A DNA stretch of 64,000 nt, from assembly GCA_963377175.1 (NCBI GenBank), contig CAUJNA010001002.1, positions 392,383-456,382 of the forward strand. Reading direction: 5' to 3'. This stretch comes from Effrenium voratum. Lineage: Eukaryota > Sar > Dinophyceae > Suessiales > Symbiodiniaceae. A program made the translations under genes and the position numbers. Below are positions 56,794 through 64,000 of this stretch, in pieces; the stretch's first letter is position 1, and each line of letters starts with the position of its first letter. The notes under the pieces were generated by a model. It worked only from the letters and a program-made list of their open reading frames with translations. It was not told the DNA's origin and searched no databases.

Positions 56794-58350
56794 ACCCGAT
56801 TTCTCGTGCACGGGAGCGACGGAGCTTTTTCGCGCGCGGGCGCGGAAAGAAACAAAACGAAGCATGGCGCCCTTGTGCCAGAGCGACCCGAGGGGAGTGG
56901 AACTTGAAGATGCCAACCTGAGCTCAACCTGGGCGTTGCAACTAGGACTCGGTGCCCGAAAATGGCGGATCGGGTTTCCTTGTTGCGTTTTCTTTTAGAT
57001 ACAAACCGAAAGGGGTCCAGCATTTGAGACAGTCTCACCTTTTGTTTGTTCGACTTCCTTTCCCGTTGTGAGTCCAACAAAGCAGGTCAAGACTTGAAGA
57101 GGGGCGTACAGTGTCGGCGCGAAGAGTTCTCAGCATCCTTCTCCAAGTGACGAGTCAAAAGTGGGTTTCGCGAAGGCAAAACCGGTGCAACTGACCAGCT
57201 TGACTTGGTGATTTGGATTGCGATAGCTTGGAATCCCTGAAACTTGCAGAGTGATACCTCCCCCGATTCAGTGCACTCATTTGCTGTGAGGTCACTTTCA
57301 GCTTGCCCCCAATTCTCCAATGACCAACCTCTTTTGTGGGGTATGAATGGAAAGACCTGGTTCATGGTAAGCACCTCTCTCTTTAGTCAGAGGTCGACAT
57401 CCTACCCTAAATTGGATATTTGGAGTAGTCAGTGACAACTCCCAACTTGGTGTGCGACCTGAGGGCCACTTGGGTGTTCGATGCCCCCAGTTGGTAAGTG
57501 GCTAGCCACATGGGGGTTTTCACCCCCCCAATAAGAAGGTGCACCCCATTTAGGGGGGCTTATAACTGAGTAACCCATGGCAACTGACAGGGGGTCCCTT
57601 CAAAAGGAATCTAATCTGCCAGGTACCTCCCCACAGGTGCCATGTTAGTTGGAGGAAGCGTATAGCCTAGTGTACCAATAGCTTTGCAACTTGGCCGAAC
57701 TCTCAAAGGAACCTTTCGAGACCCGAAGGATCCCTTCAGCCCTTGTTGGACAAAGCTATCCGAAGCACAAGTCCTAGACTTTTCCTTTTATCCTTCGCAG
57801 TATTATTAAAATACCTGAGGTCTTCTGACCCTGTGAGCATGGTTGGTCATGTCCCCCCCCCCAAAAAAAAAAGGGGCCATGAGTCATTGACCCCATTTTG
57901 AAAGGGTCATGGAGATTTCAGGTGGATGTTCAATGGTCATGGATCGTTCGACAGCAAAGGCACTTGGGCAGGTTGCCGTCAGAGTCATAGTTGCCAAGTA
58001 TTGATGACATGGCCATTGGGGACCATTTTTGTTGCTGCAATTGTGCTTGTCATGACAGTTATTTTGCAGCGCCATTGCGCAAAATGTGCCAGCTAGGGGG
58101 ATTTGTGTGTGTGTGTGTGTGTTATTTCATGTCCTTTCTCAGCTTTTGTTTGCCTGCGACAAGCCATGGCAAAGCTCCCGGATTTCCATTCTCCAACCAG
58201 CGACGCGAGCCCCGCGCGAGCCCCTTTAGTCACTTGCAGCGGCGCTTTGAACCTCATAGGCCCCGTCCGACAGTTTGTTTGGGGCCCCGAATCCGCAACT
58301 CATTTCGAGACCATCGTTCAACAAAGCAAGGCAGCTTGTGATACCAGCCT
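56794..58350. other. Downstream of the coiled-coil gene, no supported gene
   Basis: A GC-rich stretch to about 56960 could be 3' UTR. A family-A copy (57813) and a TG tract (58104) follow. No classical polyadenylation signal is identifiable; dinoflagellates generally lack one. Confidence 0.4.
57813..57923. mobile_element. Family-A element, diverged
   Basis: TA-CCTGAGGTCTTCTGACCC to GGGTCATGGAGATTTCAGG, with a poly-C/poly-A run inside. Confidence 0.72.
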
Positions 58351-58357
58351 GGCTTTA

Positions 58358-58510
58358 AATATTAATAATAATAATACTCATCATAAGCATAAACACAATA
58401 ATGATAATGCCCGGCTCATAAAAACAAAAACAAGTAAATATAATAACAATAATAATGATAGTAATAATAATGATCATAACATCAATAATAATAGTAATAA
58501 CAATAAATAG
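58358..58510. repeat. AAT trinucleotide-rich repeat
   Basis: Imperfect (AAT)n with interruptions, + strand. Confidence 0.82.
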
Positions 58511-58548
58511 ACCCCCCTCTCGGACCCTTTGCCACCTATCCGGTCATC

Positions 58549-58589
58549 TCCCGGCGCTATTCGCCTCTGGCGGCATGACGCTGGAACAG
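58549..58589 (+). CDS. Weak candidate exon
   Basis: Open, with LFASGGMTLEQ before CAG|GCATGG, a possible GC donor. No AG|G acceptor is evident upstream. If real it would be an early exon of the downstream gene. Confidence 0.2.
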
Positions 58590-58642
58590 GCATGGAGGGA
58601 GGAAGGGGATGATTCGGCTGCATCTATAGGGGCGATCGACTT

Positions 58643-58747
58643 ACCTGGAGTCTCCATCTAGCCCTTTGATACCCTTTGAAGAAGCGGTCATGTCCTTTTT
58701 TGTTGGGGTAGGTGCCCCACACATTTTGAAGGGTGGAGACTCGAGGT
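58643..58747. mobile_element. Family-A element, diverged
   Basis: TA-CCTGGAGTCTCC to GGAGACTCGAGG-TA, with a divergent core. Confidence 0.7.
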
Positions 58748-58782
58748 ATACAATTGCTGATGTGCCCTTCACCCAACTTTTG

Positions 58783-58866
58783 GGGGGAGATTCGGTTCCC
58801 CTACTAAAATAGACGTTCACAAGAAAAAAAGGTGGGCACCAACTTCTAGCCTCTCAAATCTGGAGG
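58783..58866. mobile_element. Family-E element, truncated
   Basis: GGGGAGATTCGGTTCCCCTA to CTCAAATCTGGAGGAGC. Confidence 0.68.
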
Positions 58867-58999
58867 AGCCTCGTGGTTCCTGAGACCGGAAATTATAAAG
58901 CAGGCGACTTTCGGCGACTGGCGGCCCGGCCTGGCGGCCCGGTGTGCCCTCGTCTCCTTACCCCTAGAAACGCCAGGGAGCCGTTGATGAAATCCAGGT

Positions 59000-59109
59000 A
59001 CCTGGAGTGTCCTTCCGACCCCTAGAAAAAGAATTGGCCCAGTCATGACCCGAACCTTTCTTTTGGGCAATGACCAACCAATTGTTTGAGGGTCATGGAG
59101 AGTCTAGGT
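59000..59109. mobile_element. Family-A element
   Basis: TA-CCTGGAGTGTCC to GAGAGTCTAGG, with the reversed CTTTCTTTTGGGC core. Confidence 0.82.
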
Positions 59110-59492
59110 GGATCAGAAACCCAGTTGCAAGGGTCAGAGGGCGACTGAGGCTTCACTGGCGTCTCCGACGCGAAGCGAAACATTTTTTTGGGATGATCTT
59201 CCCGGTTCGATGGATGTGTTTGAATTGCTACGTGTCAAAGTACTCGGCCCAACAAATTGGGATTTTGCAAAGTTTCCCTTTCAATCCGCCCCCTTTAAGG
59301 GGTACCCTCCAAAAAAAAAATGTTGGGGTCCTGACTTGGAATGGTCAACCAGAGCTCTCGGCTTTTTACAGCCACCTCTGCAAGGCCCAAGGTCGCCTTA
59401 AAGGGGGGTCGAAATACCATGCGGCCCATGAAAGAAGCCTGGAAACCCGGCCTGCTCAAGTTTTCAAAACGAGTTCAGACCCCATGAGGGGA

Positions 59493-59625
59493 GTAATGTT
59501 AACCCCGGATTAATAAACCCCTGCTTGATTAATAGGGGGGTGTCCCCTTTTAGTGGGGATTCAGACCACTTTTGGAGGGAACACCCCCCTAGTGGGACGG
59601 GTTCTACTTAGATCCTGGGTCAACA
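59493..59625. mobile_element. Family-M element
   Basis: AATGTTAACCCCGGATTAAT to TTAGATCCTGGGTCAACAT. Confidence 0.76.
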
Positions 59626-59711
59626 TGAAGCTGTTGCCCTCCCTCGGCTCTCGAAACCTGAGCCTTAGGCGCCAGGATCCGGCCCTGGGGCTCTCAGAAA
59701 GGACCCAAGTG

Positions 59712-59945
59712 GACTGCTATTGGGCGGATCTTTACCTCTCCAGGGCCCTTAAAAAATGGGCCGGGTCATTGCCCCAAAATTCAGGGGTCAAATGGGCCCT
59801 TTTTCTAGACTGTTTTTCTAGGGGTCAAGGAGACTCTAGGTGGACTTAACAACTTGTTGGTTGGAACAAAGGGTGTTTTCCACTAAACCCCCTCCAACAA
59901 GTGAGTTGAGCTTTTTGCAGGGGGGGTCCTTGCAGCAACCAACCC
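59712..59945. mobile_element. Family-F element interrupted by a family-A element
   Basis: GACTGCTATTGGGCGGATCTTT, then a family-A insertion (59734-59841), then GGACTTAAC...TTTTTGCAGGGGGGG. The break falls at the TA of the family-F consensus. Confidence 0.8.
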
Positions 59946-60137
59946 AAGGACCCAAGAGCTTTGCGTTCGCTCTTCCGTTCATGGCCTCGACGCTTTTTGG
60001 CGCGACCCCCCTAGCGGTGCACTAGCTGTCCACCGAGGAAGTGAGTTCGGCTGACCTAGCGATCCACTCAGGAACTGACTTCAGCTCATTTTTAAAACCC
60101 TACGCCACGTTTTGGTTTGAGGGTGGTTCCCACGGGT

Positions 60138-60401
60138 GCCTGGAGTCTCCTTCTGACCCTTCAAGATTGGGGGGGCATGTTTTAAAGGGTCAGAATCGGA
60201 GACATCGGAGACTCCAGACGCAGCTAGACTCTCCACGACCCTTTGAAAATGGTTTGTCACTACCCAAAAGAAAGATTCGGGTCATGACCCACAATTTTTT
60301 ATGGGTCAGAAGGAGACTCCAGACGAAAATGGGATCATTGCCTAAAAGAAAGGGGTCATGACCAACCCGTTTTTATGGGTCAGATTCGCAGACTCCAGAC
60401 G
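60138..60401. mobile_element. Three family-A elements in tandem
   Basis: Successive copies at 60138-60219, 60223-60325 and 60326-60401, each ending in an ACTCCAGAC-type right end. The third lacks a left terminus. Confidence 0.78.
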
Positions 60402-60476
60402 TAGACCTCTCACCCCCCGCTTTTTCCGCGCCGAAAAACGGCCGCTCCCCAAGCGGGACGGATGACTCCAACGGAG

Positions 60477-60524
60477 GTGGAGCTCAAGAGCTGGACGGCG
60501 CAGCGCATCGGCGAGCTCACGCAG
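60477..60524 (+). CDS. Isolated exon of a downstream gene
   Basis: 16 codons, VELKSWTAQRIGELTQ, between ACGGAG|GTG and CAG|GCCTTT (GC donor). GC-rich, helical and with the same splice style as the coiled-coil gene, but 3.7 kb beyond its stop. It may share a gene with the exon at 62343. Confidence 0.48.
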
Positions 60525-60789
60525 GCCTTTTGGGAGAGCTGAAAGCGGCGACACCTGCCTGACTCCTGACGGGTTTTGGTTGATCACTCGGGGTTTCTCC
60601 AACCACTTCTCTTCCCCCCTTTTTTTGAGCTTTTTGTTTGTTTGTTTTCCACTAACCAGGCAAAACATATGTTTTTTTGCTGGGGTCCTAATTCCAGCCT
60701 AGTTCTGAAGCTGAGGTCATTCTTTCGATGCCGTTTCTGGGGGTTATCAAAGTCACAATCAGACCGGGGGGGGGGGGTTTCCCTTTAAG

Positions 60790-61590
60790 CTACCATTTGG
60801 GGGGGGTGACTTTGATACTGGCCGAGGAAGGGAACGGTACCCTCCCGTCCCACGTTGCTAGGGAACCTGACTTAGGGGTGCTGCTTTAGGAGGGTACTGC
60901 CCTAAGCATCGGCAAGGACCCTCCATCGGTTTTGATTTGGACCGAAAAAACGAAACATAGCGAAACCTTTTTTGAGGCTCGAAGATTCTCCGCGTGTAGG
61001 AATCAAAGGCTGAATGTAGATGTCCTTTTGTCAACCCCTGGTATGAACCCTTAAATTATGGCTAAATTCACCGTTCGTTATGGCTCACGAATTGTGGGAA
61101 ATCAGCCCCAGGGTCCAAACTAGCCACGGGTTCTTGCAATCAGCCTTTGAAGAGAATCGGTTCAGCTTTCTTTTGTTTCCCTATGTGTTTTCGCTTTTGG
61201 TGGGTAGCAGATGGAGAAGGGAAGTGCTGAAAGTACACCCTTATAAGGACTATCATGAGTTTAGTGTTGGTTTAGTATTGGGCCAATTAAATTTAGTAGG
61301 AGCGGGTCCGGGGCAGGTTCGGTTTTTGAATTTTGGCTAGGGAACATATAAATTTCGACGGGTGGATTTGAGAGTTGGGGGAGCGGATTACCACTTGGCT
61401 AACTTGGTGTCTTTACATCTAGGTCCATGGTTTCCCCTGTACTTGCCTTGATTCCGATAAGAAATGTCCTCAACCCCCGAACCGTGGAATCAACCCCACT
61501 AAACATGCTTTGTTGCAGCTAGACTTCTCTCATGTTTGCTGTGTCCGAAAGAAGGGGACCCTCGGGTGACCCACCAAGCAAGTGGTTCTC
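60790..61590. other. Stretch without gene
   Basis: Nothing certain. The phrase AAGCATCGGCAAGGACCCTCCAT near 60905 also occurs, slightly changed, near 24796, so another repeat family is present. Confidence 0.4.
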
Positions 61591-61709
61591 AAACTAGGGA
61601 TCCTAGGGGACTTTCCAGGGATCCGAATTTCTTTTCAGGAAACCATCGAAAACCCAGGTTGGACACAGATCCGGTTTTTGAAAAGAATGGCTGAAGGAAC
61701 CCCTAGAAT
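61590..61709. mobile_element. Family-I element
   Basis: CTAGGGATCCTAGGGGACTT to GGAACCCCTAGAATCC. Confidence 0.72.
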
Positions 61710-61788
61710 CCTGGAAGGCTCTGTCTTTCGAGATCAGCACACTTCCAGATTGTGACTTGAGCCAGCCACGGGACACAAGGGACACCCC

Positions 61789-61857
61789 CAGAGGGTCTCT
61801 TGGTACCTTTTAAGGAGGTTCAAAAGTCATCCTATGAGGTACTTGGACCCTCTGCGA
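61789..61857. mobile_element. Family-K element
   Basis: AGAGGGTCTCTTGGTACC to GGTACTTGGACCCTCT. Confidence 0.78.
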
Positions 61858-61910
61858 CCCGGAAAATGACCCAAACTGGAACAGGCTTTGCCAGTTGGTT
61901 TCCCTTTAAA

Positions 61911-62047
61911 GCAGGGTTGTGGGATCAAGAGTTTATCCCCACTTCCGTGATTCAGATTCCCCTCCTCCTTTATATGGGGGGTTAATTTTTGGGAAGCCAA
62001 GCTCTGTGTATCACAGATTCGTGGATTCCCTTTCAACCACAGCCCTG
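61911..62047. mobile_element. Family-P element
   Basis: GCAGGGTTGTGGGATCAAG to CAACCACAGCCCTG, the same internal plan as 41210. Confidence 0.8.
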
Positions 62048-62173
62048 AATCACTGGGAACTGCGATCAGGGTCCAACTTTTTGACCCCAAGATGGACTTC
62101 AACCCAGGGGTTCTCCTTTTGGTGGCAATGAACCACCCCTGGGTTTCTTCGTCCCCACAGTCCTGCTTTAAAC

Positions 62174-62285
62174 TTGACTGCTATTGGGTTGGATCTTTAG
62201 ACTTTAACCTTTTGGGAAATAAAGGGGTTTTCCACTGAATCCCCGAAAAGTTAAACTTTTTGCAGGGGGGTCAAGAGCACTCAAG
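62174..62285. mobile_element. Family-F element
   Basis: TTGACTGCTATTGGGTTGG to CAGGGGGGTCAAGAGCACTC. It ends 57 bp before the exon at 62343. Confidence 0.82.
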
Positions 62286-62342
62286 TAAAGAAGACCTCAA
62301 AGAAGTGACCGCCCGGGCTTCTTTGCGGCTTTCGATTGCCAG

Positions 62343-62411
62343 ACACGAGAGTCGGACTGCCTAGAGATCGCCGAGTGCATTTTGGGCTTCGACGACCCTG
62401 CGGTGCTCAAG
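62343..62411 (+). CDS. Isolated exon of a downstream gene
   Basis: About 23 codons, including ESDCLEIAECILGFDDPAVL, ending AAG|GCGGGG (GC donor). The left boundary is uncertain: GCCAG|ACACG lacks the usual G. The composition is that of a globular protein. No family recognised. Confidence 0.5.
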
Positions 62412-63120
62412 GCGGGGATCCATGCCCATCCAACCTCGCATGAGTCCCTTGTCAGCTTGGCTTAAAGGGAAACCAACAAGAAGACAGCCATGAAAAGGTG
62501 TCCCCCTAGTTTTACACAGACCCATATTCCCCTTTCCAGTAATGTTAAACATCACCTTTGGGTAAATTGTGTGAAAGTAAGCGTCCTTTTGGTTGGGTGA
62601 TGTTTAGGGAGCCCCTGAAAAATATGGAGCAGTATACCAATTCGAGGAATCCTCGTCAATGAGTCATTTCCCAACCAAAAGGCAACACCCAGATCAGTCC
62701 GAATTAACCCGAAGTTTGCACTACGCTTCCGCGGGACAAAAAGGTATTAGGATGCCCCCTGTGAGTCGTTTACAACACTCCAAGCAGTTAGGGCCAAGGG
62801 TAAGGACAGCTTGAGTCTTAAAGCATACTGGTCTGTCTCAAGTTAGTGAACCCCCTGAAGGGTTGGTTTCTCTTTTGGTGTCCCTTTAAAGCAACCTGAA
62901 AAGGGTACCCCTCAAAAACACAGACGCCCACAACGGCGGTTTAAGCTACCTCCTTTTGCGGGTTGACTTCAAAGTGTTTGAGGAAGATTGTAAACAGCAC
63001 GAGCCAGGGTACCCCGTTAGTTGTGAAGGAATCTACCACTGCATTTGTTTCTCGGGGACTTAGGCAAACGGAAGGTAGCATGTTCCCTGTCATCAGGGAC
63101 TTTCCTTGCAGTGGTTCAAC
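62412..63120. other. Stretch without gene
   Basis: Nothing recognised between the exon at 62343 and the family-K element at 63123, apart from an inverted pair of CATCACCTTTGGG and TTGGGTGATGTTTAG (62549-62611). Confidence 0.4.
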
Positions 63121-63122
63121 AC

Positions 63123-63210
63123 CCAGAGGGTCCCTTGCTACCTTCTAAGTATTGAACGACCCCTTTCTTTTTACCTCTCAAAAGCCATCATGAGGTACCA
63201 AGGGATTTTT
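63123..63210. mobile_element. Family-K element
   Basis: AGAGGGTCCCTTGCTACC to GAGGTACCAAGGGATTTT. Confidence 0.76.
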
Positions 63211-63235
63211 TTGGGCCGGTGTTTGCGTGTTTTCC

Positions 63236-63341
63236 CTCACTTCCTGAGTTGGTGGACTTTAAACTTTTTGGAAAGACCATTTTAGTGGTAAATCAAAAGT
63301 TCGGACTTTTGTTGGCCAGTCAACTTGGGAAGCGAGAACTT
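63236..63341. mobile_element. Family-N element
   Basis: CCTCACTTCCTGAGTTGG, AACTTTTTGGAAAGACC, TTTAGTGGTAAATCAAAAG. Confidence 0.75.
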
Positions 63342-63476
63342 TGGGCTTCCGTGTTTCCGTGTTTGTCCTGCTTGTTGGGGCTGTGGGGGGGGGTCCCTTC
63401 AGCCGAGGAGGGTGGTTCAGAGGGAACCCAAGAACCCTCTAGCCACGGGGTCCTCCCCCAAGCAGAACCAAGTTTC

Positions 63477-63571
63477 CAGACTCTCCGGTCATGACCCGAA
63501 TCAAAAATGGGCTGGGTCATGACCCTTTTCTGTTGAATGATCCCATTTTCAAGGGTCAAAAGGAGAGGTAC
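63477..63571. mobile_element. Family-A element, diverged
   Basis: CCAGACTCTCCGGTCATGACC to AAGGGTCAAAAGGAGAGG. Confidence 0.65.
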
Positions 63572-64000
63572 CAACAGAGCGCCCAGGCCCACAGGAGGCT
63601 TGGGAGGATGGGTTCAGTACTGGGAACCCTGGAAAAAACGTTCACTCCTTGGGGATCCTTGCCGTTTCGGACTTGATCTGGTCACGTTTTTGGGGTTTGG
63701 TGGCCATTTTTTAGGGTTGCTTAGACACAAAGTTCAGGGACTGTTTGTGGGCCAATCCACTGAGGATGTGAGTTAACGATTCGCTGGCTGAGTATCAACG
63801 ACCTGGTTGATTAGAGGTTCTGCACTTAGGGTAAGTTGTGCCTTCTTTGGAATCCCCAAACCCCGCAGGACATTGGTAAACAGTTTCCTTTCCCCTTTTT
63901 TAAGGAGCCGCAGGGTCTTTGGACAACCTTGGCATTTTTGCCAAATTCAGATGATGCATCAAATATTGTAGCTTTGGGGGTATCGACCAAGGTTGAGGTC

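Larger units (their letters stand above)
55664..56040. mobile_element. Family-B element interrupted by families C and D
   Basis: CTCAGTTG and the left half run to GGCCCATA. A family-C element (55713-55847) and a family-D element (55853-55984) follow. The right half resumes AAGATTAACCTTTTAGTTCC and ends with a decayed terminus. Confidence 0.75.

Overview
The window looks like nuclear DNA of a dinoflagellate. The evidence is: very short coding exons separated by kilobase-long introns; splice donors that are mostly GC or GA instead of GT; acceptors that are always AG|G; a likely relic of the dinoflagellate trans-spliced leader in front of an intronless gene; and a very dense load of small (about 80-150 bp) inverted-repeat elements. 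I cannot name the species. Almost none of the longer open frames is a gene; most are chance frames through repeats.

The main content is one gene on the + strand that I reconstructed exon by exon. At least 21 exons (about 934 coding bases, roughly 310 codons) are spread from 10631 to its stop codon at 56791-56793, so about 2% of a 46-kb locus is coding. When joined, the exons read continuously as an acidic/basic, Glu-Lys-Ala-rich coiled-coil protein of a type I know to be abundant in dinoflagellates but without an assigned function. Order and frame agree at every junction. 19 of 20 introns are phase 0, donors are 15 GC, 3 GA and 2 GT, and many introns are bounded by direct repeats longer than the AGG consensus requires. 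This suggests the introns arose as inserted elements (introners). The 5' end was not found.

Region by region. 1-3919: repeats plus one or two candidate exons and a terminal exon of an upstream gene ending in a membrane segment (stop at 3917-3919). 3920-10630: repeats, no convincing gene. 10631-56793: the split coiled-coil gene. Its introns hold an intronless caspase-fold (peptidase C14) gene with C-terminal membrane segments (39037-40596), preceded by a likely spliced-leader relic (38995-39012); a probable 2.2-kb element with inverted C-rich/G-rich ends and a RING-like frame (about 31190-33410); a DDE-transposase fragment (47912-48139); a closed reading frame of unknown identity (20709-20987); and long simple repeats. 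56794-64000: repeats and two or three isolated exons of a following gene.

At least 17 short inverted-repeat families occur here. Two (called A and C below) show TA target duplication, and one (B) shows 4-bp duplications. Several copies are nested inside others, which gives a relative order of insertion. The genes do not form an operon. The caspase gene is nested in an intron of the coiled-coil gene on the same strand and probably arose by retroposition of a processed mRNA. No tRNA, rRNA, CRISPR or bacterial-type signals were seen.
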